The notes beneath the pieces are model-generated. The model had not been told where the DNA came from, did no database searches, and saw only the letters and a program-made list of their open reading frames with translations. 64,000 nucleotides of DNA from Neonectria sp. B-13 (Eukaryota; Ascomycota; Sordariomycetes; Hypocreales; Nectriaceae), in the NCBI GenBank assembly GCA_002682825.1, contig NOKP01000004.1, positions 1,671,607 to 1,735,606 of the forward strand, read 5' to 3'. This document shows, piece after piece, positions 23,867 to 35,711 of this stretch. Made by a program: the position numbers and the translations under genes. Within the stretch, counting starts at the first letter, position 1; every line of letters starts with the position of its first letter.

Positions 23867-26744
23867 GACGGGCGGTGGGTGGTGTTGAGTGGGATGGTGT
23901 TTAGTCGCTAGCGGTCTCCTTGTGAAGACTCTGGCTTTGGATGTGAAGACGGCGTTGACGATTCACAGAGGCAAGAATCCGAGGCAGGATCGCGAAGTGG
24001 CCAAGAGAGAACCCGATTGATATTAATAGTACGAAGTAGACCCTCACCCAACAAGGTCAAGGTCAAGGCAACGAGGGACGGTTGCACAGTGGACCCTCGT
24101 CCGTCACCCGAAGCTCGGCCGCTGCAGCACTACTTTGCTCTAGGTACACGGCACAAATGCACAGCTTGAGCCAAGACAGCGCAACAAGGGCGATGCTGTA
24201 ATTCGTATCGTTCCAGCGGTTCTCGCCACTCCTCGGTCCGCCAAGTCAAGCTTCTAATTCGAGCGTAGAGCCGGCAGGATCCTGCTCGATCGTCTCGGCG
24301 CGGATCGAGTCAGCACTCAAATCACCCACTAGGACGCTAAACAAGCCACTGAATCGGAGCGCTACGCGGTGTTCGTACGGACAAGTGTGGGTCACCAGGT
24401 GGATGAGCCGAGGCATCGATTTGGACCAGGAGATTTTTGATTCGATTTTATTCTTACAGGACGCCACTTTTCTGCGGAAGGCAGAGGTCCCCCCCCTTCC
24501 TTGCCCCGAAACCTCAATCGTGGTTTCTACTATGATAAAGATGGAAATACTCCGTAGATATAGAAAGAGATAGGAGGGTCAGAGGATAGCGTAGGGATTC
24601 GGATTAGGCTAAGGGTTGGATCAGGCTTGAGTATGTCAATTGAATGACCTTAGCTTGGTGTGTTTGGTGGTGTCTAGAAGCAACATACGGGTGTCTGTGT
24701 CAGGGTTCATCACAGCAAGATGGAATACCCAGGTGGTCACAATAGAGATAACTTTATCTATGAAAAAAAAGTCGGGCTTCGTCGTCGGCTTTGTCATTTC
24801 TTTGGAAACGCTTTTCTTCTTCTATCGACACTTCATTCTGATCCGAGCAGAGTAACTGTACCCTCCCCGATAATATTGCTCCAGACCCGACCTTCGTACT
24901 CCGTAGGCACGGCCACTCCCGAAGAAGGCCCCGAAGACCAGAAGAAAGCGGTCAAGCCCCACTCGGACCAATGCACGCTCCATCACGTGACCTCTTGACG
25001 TTCAGGCTCTTCGCAAGATTCCCACAACCATGATCATCCAGCCCTCCTGCACCCAATCCGTCATCCCCATGGCACAACGCCCACCCCGCCGCGCCTAACA
25101 CAGCATCATATGCCCGACTCAACGGGGAATTTGAAGATGCGAGGAAACTTTTGTGGTTCTTACCGCCTCGACTGCCGCCCGCGCGAAATGGGGTGATTCC
25201 AGCCTCCAGGCCATCCCGGACCGTCGCTTCCTCCGGCCATCCGAGTTTGCTATTCACGATTCACCACTCCGTCTTGATACTCCATCCGACAACTACCAAA
25301 ATCATGGAACTTGTCGCCCTCCGGTAGGGTAGGGATCGGATGCCCTTCTGCTGGCAGACAAACAAAGTGAGGCGGTGACCAGGAGACGTGGGCACCACGT
25401 ACTGCCTGCAGTCAGCAGAAGGGTGTGAAGTTGGAAACTACAGACCTCCCTTGCCCATACGCTTCCCACCTAAAATGGCAGAGTGGGCGGTGGTGGATCG
25501 ACCATTTCCAGCTGGGAATGTGTAGTTGCTTGGTGTATGATCTACCGACATCTGACACATCGCACATTGGCACTGGTTGTTGTGGCCGTTTTCCTTCGAG
25601 ACTGTGGGCGATGAATATCGACAGGTGTCCATCAGCCGAAAGGGCGTCATCATTCTGCAAACCTTGGGAATCGCCTTGAGGCAAAACTTGCCCGGCCCAT
25701 GCCGTTTTGCGTCCGGATGGATACCTTGAGGACCCGCTTTCTTGAGGAGACTCTATTGTCTGCATGCTTTGTTTCAGGGATCCAGAAGGGAATACCCTGA
25801 TCCGCCTGAGATATTATCACATGCCAAGATTCAGAGAGGCGGTACCTCTAACAGTCGCCGCCGCGGGCAGGACATGACAGGACAGTCACTGGAGCGGCCT
25901 CGCCTGGGAGGAGAAGGCCTCACTACGTCACTGGTGTGCGCACACTTCCTATTGTGTGGGATTCAGTCACTAGGGGATGAAAGGAAGTCGTGGGGTTGTC
26001 GTAAATGATCCGCATGGATTCGTATGTAGTACCTCTTCGTGCTCTTGAGCAAACGATAGCGGTTCTTCGCTGGGCCGGTGGAACCACTGGGACATAGTCC
26101 AACCGATTCCAGCGCAACCCTGTATGGCGTTGAGACACCTGACTTTTGCACTTTCGGCTGGAAAGCAAAGGCCAGAAAAACGCAGGCGCGCGAGAGAGCA
26201 AAAAGAGGGAGAAAGAGGTTGGTGGAGAAACGAGTCTGCAAGTGCACGCAAGGTTCTCATTCCATCAGTCGACCCAGACTCGAGGCTCTAGGCTCGAGAT
26301 TCAAGGTCTGAGGCTCAAGGGCCAAACAAGGCTGGAGGTGCACAGTTACAAGACTTGAGCAACAGCGCGCGTTTTCAGCCGCCGCGCGCCCATCGACGCA
26401 CTCACACTCGCTCTGATCTCCAGAGTGCGCACGCACCCACAACAACCTCACCAGCGAAGCTCAAAGACAGGCATTGTGCGTGCGGTCCACATCAACCGCC
26501 CAAATCGTCTTCCTGCTTCGTCTCGCTCACACTCACCCGCTCATTTTCTACCTGAGGATTTTCACCTGACGTTGACAAGTTGACAACCTGACCGCGACGG
26601 GATAAGACCATAAGGCGCTGGTCCCCCGCAATAGCTACTGCACGCTCGCTGCTGGTAGCGGGTCGCGAGGCGATCCTTGTCGCTCGGCTAAGGTACGGCA
26701 GATTTGACTGTGCGAGTCCTAAAAACTCAACCCGGACGCCCGCC
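23867..26744. other. Intergenic, hydrolase / CTK1 divergent spacer
   Basis: About 2.9 kb without a supported gene. It contains copies of the GTACTYCGTAS motif (24029, 24548, 24896). A stretch at 26270-26320 has locally repeated GAGGCT/CTCGAG-like words. The last 250 bp form the CTK1 leader. Confidence 0.5.
24896..24906 (+). repeat. GTACTYCGTAS intergenic motif copy (GTACTCCGTAG)
   Basis: One of several near-identical 11-mers confined to noncoding DNA here. An identical copy is at 37343-37353. Confidence 0.6.
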
Positions 26745-29700
26745 ATGAAGCAGCAGTCCAAGCCCAAGTCTCCACGTCGACGCCGACATGCTGCCATGAG
26801 AGACGACGAAAGACCTGATGACCAAGGAGAACGGGCTCGAACCGAGCGAGGAGTGAAGCTCTCGCCTCGACCAGGATCCCCCCGCGAGCCCCGCCACGGT
26901 TCTGACTCCAGAACCCGTCAACGCCAATCCACCAGGCCAGAGCCCTCCTCCCACCGTCGCCACCCTTCCCACGATCGCAGCCGTGACCGTGACCGTGGCC
27001 GTGGCCGACATCCTGAACCCGACCCTACGCGCCGAGCCGCCGACACCGACGACCTCATTCCTCGTTATCGAGCTGGAAGGGATCGACATCGCGACTCTTC
27101 CGACAAGTCACGCCGTCGCAGTCGATCCCGGTCTCGAAGTCGGGACCGTGGCGGCCGCGACTCCTCCTCCCCAACAAAACGGCACCGGAGCCGCAGCCCT
27201 TCCTTGACCAGCTCCCATCGCAAGAGGTCCCGACGAGATCGAAGCCCACGGGCCAGGACAAGGGACTACAGCCCAGAGTCCACCTCGAGGAAACACGGTC
27301 ATCATTCGTCCCGTGACCCGCGCAAGTCATCGCCACGTCGTCACGCCCGCTCTCCCAAATCGCCATCACGAGCTGACGAGACGCAATCTCGCTCGACACG
27401 CCGCTCGCGCTCGCGTTCACCGACGAGAGCGGACACGGGGTCACGCCGTGCCGACCGTGAATCTCGGACAGACCAACCACGCCACCGATCACGAAGTCGC
27501 TCGCCTCCGTCCGAGAGACGGCCCTCATCATCCCGTCGACTTCGCCCTTCGTCTCGCGGAGACTATCCCGAAGCCTCTTCTAGTTTAGCTCGTGATCGAG
27601 CTTCGGATCCTGAGCGTCGGTCCTCTCAGCGGCCCCCGCCACCACGGTCTCCCAAGGCAGGCCGGGACCGAAGGCCTCGGGACGAGTCTGTTGACCGGCG
27701 ACATTCCTCAAGGTCGGATATCGACGAAGAGATGACGTCCAGGGGTGCCCTCCGGGGAGGGTACAATCCCATGTACCCTCATAAGTCACACGGCGGTGAT
27801 CCTCGGGGGTACTCTGAGTCTCCCCAACCCGGAGGTTCTTATCAAACCTCACCATCGCAGTCGCCTTATGGAGCCAACCGTAACGGGTGGAACGGTCAGC
27901 AATACTCGCCACAGCAGTAAGTCTACCATCGGCGCTGCGTAACACAATGCTAACAAGACATTTAGACAATACCCACCTCAATATCCCCATGGCGGGAACT
28001 ATGGTCCCCCAAATGGCCCCTCAGGACCTTACTATTCCAATCCATCCCATTCTCCCCCACACTCAGCCCCTAGCGGGCCAATGCAGCAATACCCTCAAGG
28101 TAATTACCGTGGAAACTATCGCGGTGGTGGCTTCAGAGGAGGTGCTTTTCCTGGAAGGGGAGGCAATCGAGCAGGTTTCAAAAATGCGCACTGGAGTTCG
28201 GGGAATCAAGGCCCTCCACGAGGCCATCACGATGATCCGAGCACTGGACGGTTCGACAACTCGAACACACAGGTCGATGGCGGCGATGGCAATCCAGACG
28301 CTATGGACGTGGAAGCTAATCCCTTTCGGCCACCTAAGAACCTCCAGGTAGAGGATGCGGACAACGAAGGAGGCGCCGAGGAGGATGCGATGTCGCCTCC
28401 AAGTCGACAACCCCCTTCCGGGCCGGGTTCACAATCACAATCAGGCTCTTCTGGCAAGTTCAGCTTTGCCTTTAAGCCCTCCTCCAAACCGACACCGGCG
28501 GCTCCGAAACCTGAGATATCCCAAAAGTTCAACGCAGCTCCACAAAGAAGAGAACCTCCCAAAGAAACCCGAGACCGAGACCGCGAACCGCCCCGAAGTG
28601 CACCGACTGAACCGGCCTCGGCACGGTCCCGGCATGATTTCCGCAACCCTCCGGATGGACCCAGAGCCGCGCCGAGGATGCGGAAGGTCAAGAAGATCAT
28701 GAGACGGCCGAAACCCCGGCCAACGCTCCCAATCGATCTTGTGGACTCGGAATCTGTCTTCTTTCGAAAACCTGGAAACGAGTCCGTCGTTGGCTCAGGA
28801 ACCTACGGCAAAGTGTTCAAGGGACTGAACGTTTATACGAAAGGCCTTGTGGCGCTAAAACGAATTCGCATGGAGGGAGAAAGAGACGGGTTCCCAGTTA
28901 CCGCCGTTCGAGAAATCAAGCTGTTGCAATCCCTCAGGCACATCAATATCGTCAAACTACAAGAGGTTATGGTGGAGAAGAACGACTGTTTCATGGTCTT
29001 CGAGTACATGTCGCATGATCTCACCGGTCTGTTGAACCATCCCTCGTTCAAGCTAGATGCCGCTCAGAAGAAGCATCTCGCCAAGCAACTGTTCGAAGGG
29101 TTAGACTACCTCCACACCAGAGGGGTCCTCCACCGAGACATCAAAGCCGCCAACATCCTCGTTAGCAATGATGGTATCCTCAAGCTAGCTGACTTTGGTC
29201 TTGCGCGCTTCTATGCAAAGCGCCATCAGCTGGATTATACTAACCGGGTCATCACCATTTGGTATCGATCACCGGAGCTGTTGCTTGGGGAAACCAAGTA
29301 CACCGCCGCGGTTGATGTTTGGAGCGCGGCGTGCGTAATGGTTGAGATCTTTACGCGGAATGCCATCTTTACGGGCGACGGAACTGAACTGAGTCAACTC
29401 GAAAAGATTTACAACATCTTGGGAACGCCGAATACCCACGAGTGGCCTGGTCTCGTTGACATGGCTTGGTTTGAGCTGCTTCGCCCAACTTCCAAGCGGA
29501 AGAACGTCTTCGCGGCCAAGTACAAGGAGAGATTGACCCCGGCCGCCTTCGAACTATTAGCCGCTATGTTCCACTACGATCCTGCCAAGCGCCCAAACGC
29601 CGCCGAGGTACTACAGCACCCCTACTTTGCCACAGAGGAACCGTCTCCGCGTCAAGCAATAGAGTGAGCTCCCTTTGCCCTTATTCAGGCCTCATCTGTC

Positions 29701-29954
29701 GTCGATAAACTAACCATGTCATCTCTAGACTCGCGACCATTGACGGAGACTGGCATGAATTTGAGTCCAAGGCACTCCGCAAGGAGAATGAGCGCCGAGA
29801 TCGAGAGGCTCGGAGAGCTGCTAAGGACGGCTCCGCCCGGGACAAGGAAAGGGACAAGAAGCGGGCCAACGAAGGGAACGATGTTCAACGAGACGCTAAG
29901 CGCGTCCAAGTCGACAAGAACCAGAAGTTGAAGCCCACCATCGCCGAAGCATGA
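26745..29954 (+). CDS. ctk1: CTK1/CDK12-like RNA polymerase II CTD kinase with long RS-rich N-terminus
   Basis: Catalytic subunit of the CTDK-I complex, a nuclear cyclin-dependent kinase that phosphorylates the Pol II C-terminal domain during elongation. Exons are 26745-27916, 27966-29663 and 29729-29954, giving 1031 residues. Introns are GTAAGT/TTTAG (branch GCTAAC) and GTGAGC/TCTAG (branch CTAACC). Residues 1 to about 380 are Arg/Ser/Asp-rich with many RS and SR dipeptides; then a Tyr/Pro/Gly region and RGG-like repeats (NYRGNYRGGGFRGG). The kinase domain is at about 655-955: GSGTYGKVFKG loop, VALKRI, PVTAVREIK helix (the PITAIRE class), HRDIKAANILV, ADFGLARF, VITIWYRSPELLLG. The activation-loop Thr lies in YTNRV. 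The C-terminal tail is basic. Yeast Ctk1 is about 530 residues; the extra length is the RS region, as in animal CDK12/13. Confidence 0.93.
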
Positions 29955-31073
29955 ACCTCTCATACAATGGCGCCTTACACGTGTTCCAGCAGCCTATTCC
30001 TCGTTGATCCGCGTCTTAATTCATTGTTTGCAGCCATCGCAACTTCTTCTTTACGCATGGGAGGTAATCCGTATCTCCAACTTTTTGGGAGGACGGTTGG
30101 TCTGTCAGGTTCCTTTTTTTAACCTTTTTGCCATCAACCACAGCGACTTTTGATCTCCGTCTTTTTGCTTTGGGGTTTCTGGCGTTTCCTTCTGTGCCTA
30201 CACATGAGCCCTCGACGGCGAATCATGAGCTATCAATCTTTGCTTCGAGCTTGGCTTTGGCTTGGACCTTGGCCTTTGCTGTCATGAATCATTGATAGCA
30301 TTTGCACGCTGGGATTGGCGTGATAAGATCGTCTCGGACTGGGATGGGCTCCGATTCAGGACGGGATGAGTCGTTTTGTTTTGCGTTGTGTACTATACTT
30401 GCTGAACACAATAGATGAGGAAGACATGAGGCCGTTCCGTCACAAAGGGTGAATATTAATATGATTGACGTTAAAGAAGTTTGATCACGAGTGAAATATG
30501 TGCAGCAACGAGAACACAGTCAAATACCTTGCAAGGGATGATTTGTAGCCAAGTCCGTGTACATTTGATAACCCCGAAGATCCTCTCATATACGAAAGTC
30601 TTCTTCTCACGATACAATTACAGCCCATTGTTTGGCTCGTCAAATCCCCCTATCATGTAAGCCCGCCTCCGTAGAGGTCCGTTCTGTGTAAACGATAAAC
30701 GACCTGGTACCGGCTTTTTTTTTTATCCCTGCCACCATTATCCTGTACCGATCTGATGTGCCTCGTAATTTCGTTAATATCGTCAATATCGTAACCGGTC
30801 ATTCATTTTTGGGATGGGTGTAGTACAACTGCCAAATGACAAAACCACTGTCCGCAATACTAGCCATCAAGACAGTAGTGCTGTTCCAAACAGGCTAGTA
30901 GTAACTGCCACCGCTTGCAATGATCTGCGAGCTGTGTCTGCGTTGCAGGGCGGCAGTAGTCAGCTGCTCCACGCCAAGGTATGTTGCGAGTAATATTCCG
31001 TTCTTGATGCAACTGTAACTTTTGGAGAGTCCTGTGTTCCTCTCGTGGGATTCTCATGGGATTCTCGTGGGAT
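29955..31073. other. Convergent 3' intergenic, CTK1 / serine-rich gene
   Basis: About 1.1 kb of noncoding DNA with T-rich patches (30114-30122, 30717-30724). No open frame looks coding. Confidence 0.5.
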
Positions 31074-32453
31074 TTAGGGGTAGATAGAAGTCTCAACTCC
31101 TTTTCCTTTAACATCGGTGGTTTTGAGCAGCTCTCTCAAGCTTCCTTCTGCTCGACCCTTGAGGGTGGGTGAGGCATCTGGGGTGCGCCAGTTCATCCAC
31201 CCGCTCAGTGTCGAAATGATGCTGTTCCTGTGATTTATAGAATCCAGGGGGGAGATGGATCCATGAACGACTGGCTGAGCAGGCCCTTGGGGCGAAACTA
31301 GTTTGGTCCTTGCACGCCCAATCCGGTGCTCCTTGTGTGGTGGTGTTTCAGGGGCAGTGCGGATCTCGAGCTGGCTGCTGGATGTCTGAGGTTGAGCTGG
31401 CTCACTCACCAAACCAATCGCTGAATTTCTGGGGGAAGTCGAGTCACTGAGGACTAGACTCTGACGGGAGCCATCGATGAGAGCTAGAGAGCCGGACCTC
31501 CTTGCACGGGGGATTACCGGCGTAGAATCTTCCTCCTGGACAAGGTTGGCATTGGAGCCACTGTGGGAGGACGACTTTGATGATCCATGCCTTGATCCCT
31601 TTCTCGTAGACCTGCCGCGAACTTCCTCGGCAATTTCAGCTGCCGACTTCTTCTTAGACTTATCCTCGTCAGAAGATCGACTTGAGGACATAATGGTTTC
31701 GAGTGTTCCCATGGCCCGGCTGTTCCTTCTCACGCCCGCTGGCCTCCTTCTCTGGTGCTTCATGTTGCGCTCGTCGTCAGACGAGACAGCCTGGAGTGTA
31801 GGTCCCTGGGAATCCTGAACCTGAGCGCTTCCCGCCAAGAACGAGGAGCCAGAGCCGTGGGGAGCATAGTGGACCTCGTACTGATTGCTGAGGGAGTATC
31901 GGGACTTGGCACAGATCTCAGCAATGCGATCAAGATCAGCCCCAATATCACTGCCAGGGTTCTCGTCCTCTATGTGAGCCATGAAGCTCTTGAAGCGGAA
32001 GGCATCAACTGGTGGGAGTTTAGCTTCCTCGGGTCCGTCGGTTCGTTTCTTAGCGCGAGTTCGAGCCATGGTCCCCAGCATTCCATTCCTAGCGGGTGTA
32101 AGGCTGGCAGTAAACGGAAGCACACGCCTGACGATGGCAGCCGGTCCCCCGCTTTCTGAGACTGCGGTGCGAGCGCCTCCACCGTTGACGATTATAACGC
32201 CACGGTCTGTGCTGATGGGGCGGCTCGGCAAGGGCGAGTAGTAGCTGCGGACTATAACGGGTTGAGAGTAAGTGCTGTTCTGAGCACCGGTGGACTTTGC
32301 GTATCGGTGGCGGCTAGGGAAGTTGTGGTTGAACTCGCGGAGGGCCGTGGTACGGTGCTGAGCCGTCGAATCATCCACTGGGATGGGTCTGCCCTCTGCG
32401 GTGGAAGGGACGAGACTAGTCGAGGAGGTATTGGACTGGAAGAGCGGCGGAAA
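31074..32453 (-). CDS. Serine-rich low-complexity protein of unknown function, 5' end lost in gap
   Basis: One continuous frame of about 459 codons on the minus strand ends at the stop at 31074 and is still open where it meets the N gap at 32454. No ATG lies between the gap and the well-formed part, so the start, and perhaps an upstream exon, is in or beyond the gap. An alternative is an acceptor at CTCTTCCAG, a few bases after the gap. The protein is Ser/Arg/Pro-rich and mostly disordered in character. More ordered-looking parts are FRFKSFMAHIEDENPGSDIG and LDRIAEICAKSRYSLSNQYEVHYA. A cluster SSSRSSDEDKSKKKSAAEIAEE and the tail SIISTLSGWMNWRTPDASPT also stand out. I do not recognise a domain. 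It could be a regulatory or scaffold protein; that is a guess. Confidence 0.7.
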   Translation of the reverse strand, partial: FPPLFQSNTSSTSLVPSTAEGRPIPVDDSTAQHRTTALREFNHNFPSRHRYAKSTGAQNSTYSQPVIVRSYYSPLPSRPISTDRGVIIVNGGGARTAVSESGGPAAIVRRVLPFTASLTPARNGMLGTMARTRAKKRTDGPEEAKLPPVDAFRFKSFMAHIEDENPGSDIGADLDRIAEICAKSRYSLSNQYEVHYAPHGSGSSFLAGSAQVQDSQGPTLQAVSSDDERNMKHQRRRPAGVRRNSRAMGTLETIMSSSRSSDEDKSKKKSAAEIAEEVRGRSTRKGSRHGSSKSSSHSGSNANLVQEEDSTPVIPRARRSGSLALIDGSRQSLVLSDSTSPRNSAIGLVSEPAQPQTSSSQLEIRTAPETPPHKEHRIGRARTKLVSPQGPAQPVVHGSISPLDSINHRNSIISTLSGWMNWRTPDASPTLKGRAEGSLRELLKTTDVKGKGVETSIYP

Positions 32454-32553
32454 NNNNNNNNNNNNNNNNNNNNNNNNNNNNNNNNNNNNNNNNNNNNNNN
32501 NNNNNNNNNNNNNNNNNNNNNNNNNNNNNNNNNNNNNNNNNNNNNNNNNNNNN
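32454..32553. other. Assembly gap (100 N)
   Basis: Exactly 100 N, interrupting the 5' part of the minus-strand serine-rich gene. Confidence 0.98.
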
Positions 32554-32594
32554 GGGGGGGGGGGGGCGGAGATATATATATATTTCTATATATA
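32554..32594. repeat. 13-G run followed by (AT)n
   Basis: Thirteen G directly after the gap, then CGGAG and an AT dinucleotide repeat (32572-32583), with a second short AT run to 32594. Such sequence is hard to assemble and probably marks why the gap exists. Confidence 0.8.
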
Positions 32595-33480
32595 CGAGTA
32601 GCGGGACGCTGGAGTGGCTCAGTGGAGCATCGAGGCCGAGACGCGGCACGGGTTACACGTCAAGATGTCGTTTAAGGGAAAGGGCGTGCGCAGGCGGCGA
32701 TGATCTGGCAGTAGTGGCAGTTCGTTGTCGTGGTTGACGGACGGGGTGGTCCTGTCGGTCATGCAGCTGGATGTCGTCGGCTGAGTGGGCGGCGAGGCGA
32801 AGAGCGGAAGTGGAAGTTGAGAGAAGGGGGGGAGTGTGGAGAATCAAAGCAAGGGGAGCACGGGCGGGAAGAGGGACGAGAACCAGTCAGGATATTGCTG
32901 GCCGGCAGCTGGTCGAGGGGTCGAAGAGTCGAGGGAGTGTATCTTGAACGCCGTGCCGAGTTGTCGGTCGTCGGTCGACTTGTCCGTTGTCTTCCTGGCT
33001 GCGATGCGCTGCGCTGCCACGACGCGGTGGTGGAGACGGTGGGATGCAGGATGCGAAAAAAACGGTGGGAGAGGAAAAGACGAGGTCGGTACGGATGTAT
33101 GTGGTCCGTATCCGTACTGCGGTGTAGGTAAGGTAGTGCTAATAGAAGGAAGGTACGACACGGATGTACACTTGCTCTCTGTTGAGCAAGAGGAGCGAAG
33201 CGACAAGGGGAGGAAAGAGCAAAGGACGTCGACAACTCCACGGTGGTGGTGGTCCAGGCCCGAGCAAGTGGAGGAGACAGGGGTGGGGCTCTTCCGGGGT
33301 TGTTTGGCGGCGGTAGGTGAGACACAACGACGGCAGAAAACGAAGTGGGGAGGTTTTAGAGAGAGCGAAGATGGAAGGCGAGGGGAGAGAGATCGGGGGA
33401 GGGTGGGAGGAGGCAGGGGAGAGGGAGAGAGATGAGACAAGGGAATGAGAACGTCGGGGGGCCAGATCTGATTCCTCCAG

Positions 33481-33526
33481 CTGCACTGCACCGCACTGCA
33501 CCGCACTGTATGTATGTATGTATGTA
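33481..33526. repeat. Compound tandem repeat: 10-bp (GCACCGCACT)n then (TATG)n
   Basis: CTGCACTGCA-CCGCACTGCA-CCGCACTGTA has a 10-bp period (33481-33509) and runs into TGTATGTATGTATGTATGTA (33508-33526). Confidence 0.8.
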
Positions 33527-33534
33527 CTTCGTAC
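33524..33534 (+). repeat. GTACTYCGTAS intergenic motif copy (GTACTTCGTAC)
   Basis: Exact 11-mer, repeated at 34143-34153 and 40014-40024. Confidence 0.6.
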
Positions 33535-33591
33535 TTGCTTTGCTGTCTTCTGCAGTGCTCACTCTGCCGCTGCTGAAAGTCCTGAACCGTG

Positions 33592-33639
33592 AATGGGGAT
33601 TGGGGAATAGGGAATGGGGAATGGGGAATGTTGGAATGT
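33592..33639. repeat. Imperfect (GGGGAAT)n tandem repeat
   Basis: About six GGGGAAT/GGGAAT units in noncoding DNA. Confidence 0.75.
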
Positions 33640-34142
33640 GGAATAAGTGCAAAGCGACCAAGACGACGCGAGATGCACGACTGTCGTGGCTGTCGTCCAG
33701 AGGGCGATGCCCCGTCCGTCCCGGCCCCGCGCTGCTCGCGATTGGCTCCACGCTTTAATAGTCCCTCTCAGAAATGCACCACTACCACCACCACCCACAC
33801 CCCCGACCGCTCGACTTCACAGAACTCGCTTCCAATCAATTCTTACTCTTCGAGCCAGACTTGTCATTGGAGAAGAAGCAAGAAGAAAAACGTACTTCTT
33901 GTACCACCGGGTCGGTGTGATGTGGCTCAAGTCAATGCTCCCCTTTTGCTTTTGCTCCTTGCTTTCAAGGTAGGTGACTACATACTGTTGGGGGCGGCTC
34001 ACCTATCATCTCATGAGACAATTCTTCATCGACGCGATCTCTACGCTAGAGAGGGATCAACGAACTTGCCCCCCACCCAGGAATCAATTCCCTACGACGT
34101 GGTTAAGCACCAGGTAGGTGATAATTGACCGATAGTCCTAAA

Positions 34143-34153
34143 GTACTTCGTAC
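34143..34153 (+). repeat. GTACTYCGTAS intergenic motif copy (GTACTTCGTAC)
   Basis: Identical to the copies at 33524 and 40014. Confidence 0.6.
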
Positions 34154-35031
34154 ACTACACACCAGCCATCACGTCTTAGTCTATCCGTATGATCTCCCCA
34201 ATTGGTCTAAACTCCCTCCAGTGACAACTCATACATCAACCGTCCCTGTCCTGTACCTTTTCCTGTTCAAACGGGCCCAGTGCATGCATGGCCTTAGTAC
34301 GAATACATGATGGATAATCCTGCAATCTGCTAGTCCATCTATGCGATGGTATCTCCGCCCTCTCAGAGCTGTCTCTCCGACACGCACGGCAGACGGCATG
34401 CCCTTCCCATGAAGTAAACACTCTACATCTTCCTACGTAGCCAACATGCTCGCTTGGGTACCCCCAATGCGCTGCACGTCCAGCATCACCCTGCATGTTC
34501 ATCTGCCTCTTAACATTGTCCGTATTTTGCCACTCGCATACTCCTGTTTTTTTTTCCTTTTCGAAATTGTGCCCGTGGCGCTGCAGCATGCACCGTCGTG
34601 GTGGCACCCGTCGTGTCATTGCCAACTCAGTCCACAGGGTCACACCCGGCGTCTACTGGCTGGCTCACTTTATCGCCTGGAATTCCACTCTTCCTCACAC
34701 TGTACCACTTTTGGCATTTCCATTCGGGACAAGTCACCTCGGTTCAAACCCGCTACTCAGTAGAATTCATAATCCATCATCTTAATCCATTCCCCCAGAC
34801 AGAATGTGACTCTATCCGCCTCGGTACCTGTGAGTGTGTGTCTGAGATACATGACTTCAACCACACGTGATAACGTGTATCCGCATTAGGTGTCCATCCG
34901 ACTCTTTCTTAGCCTTGGTTTCATCCTTCGATGCCGGCTGTGGCAAAAATGTCCTTGCAACCCTTGACTCCTTCACCTTGCTCATTCAGTGTGGCTGTTT
35001 CCCCACCTTCCTTCTGGATGGCTGTATCCCT

Positions 35032-35481
35032 TCAAACGGTTGTCTGAACAATAGTTCCGTAGCTCTGTCCACCGGTCTGCACATGATCCGAATACACGCC
35101 CGGCGCTGGGCCTGTGGCGAATTGTCCCACGCGCGCCTGCTCCCGTCTGTCATAGTACACATACTCGAGGTAGAAGGCGTGGATGTGGCCCGGCAGATAG
35201 CCCAGAAGCGTCAGGCAAATGTTGATGAATAGGTCTGTCCACACGTGTCAGCTCAGGAATGAAACCCCCTCAAGGATAAAAGCAGGACAAGACTGACCCA
35301 TGCCACATCCTGCGACGGCCCAGACTCCGATGGGAGGGACTGGAGTAGATCAGTTAGCAAAGGCATATACATACCCCGCGCCTGGACCAAGCCACGACAT
35401 CGGTGAGCCTGCGGGTTCTGGGAGGGGTGACATACAGAGGATGGTGATGACAACAAGAAGGACTGCGGAGACGACGCCCAT
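35032..35481 (-). CDS. PMP3/SNA family plasma-membrane proteolipid
   Basis: Small hydrophobic protein of the PMP3/RCI2 (UPF0057) family, which affects membrane potential and cation/salt tolerance. Exons on the minus strand are 35481-35436, 35339-35298 and 35234-35032, giving 96 residues. Introns are GTATGT/CTCCAG, with a TGCTAAC branch, and GTCAGT/GGACAG. The spliced protein reads MGVVSAVLLVVITILF, then PPIGVWAVAGCGMD, then LFINICLTLLGYLPGHIHAFYLEY. These are the two membrane helices and the family signature (PPxGV, GC, LGYxPGxIHAFY). A polar C-terminal tail of about 40 residues distinguishes it from the 55-residue yeast Pmp3 and resembles the longer SNA forms. The 42-nt middle exon hides the gene from simple ORF searches. 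A cluster of ACGT-core sites lies upstream. Confidence 0.92.
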
Positions 35482-35608
35482 TGTGGCGGTTGCTGCGTGG
35501 CTTGCGTGACGATCGAGGGACGTATTCGTGCGTGAGCGCGCGTGCGGTAATCGGCCAGGTCAAGTAGCTTGTAAGTGAGCAGTTGTTTGGGAGCTGAGTG
35601 GGCTGGGT

Positions 35609-35622
35609 TGTGTGTGTGTGTG
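35609..35622. repeat. (TG)n microsatellite
   Basis: Seven TG units, about 130 bp upstream of the PMP3 start codon. Confidence 0.8.
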
Positions 35623-35711
35623 AGTAAGCTTGCAAACGCGCACTGTTTCGACCAAGGGGAATATGTGCAGGTTGGGAGATAGATTGAAAATCAATATTGG
35701 AGTGGAGGCTG

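Larger units (their letters stand above)
32595..35031. other. Intergenic, repeats and polypurine tracts
   Basis: Upstream region of the serine-rich gene and 3' flank of PMP3. The plus strand from 32780 to 33440 is strongly purine-rich (GAGGGAG-type), giving long spurious open frames on both strands. Short tandem repeats at 33481-33639 are listed separately. No gene is supported. Confidence 0.5.

Noticed and set aside
24952..25257. Minus-strand open frame of about 100 codons (Gly/Ala-rich)
   Set aside because: It shows no start context, splice continuation or family resemblance and lies in GC-rich intergenic DNA.
32759..33506. Long Ser/Pro/Leu-rich open frames on the minus strand
   Set aside because: They arise from polypurine/polypyrimidine sequence, overlap one another in different frames and show no domain or splice pattern.
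34681..34770. GGTTCAAACCC resembling a tRNA T-loop
   Set aside because: The flanking bases do not form the T-stem and no matching D-arm, anticodon arm or acceptor stem is present.
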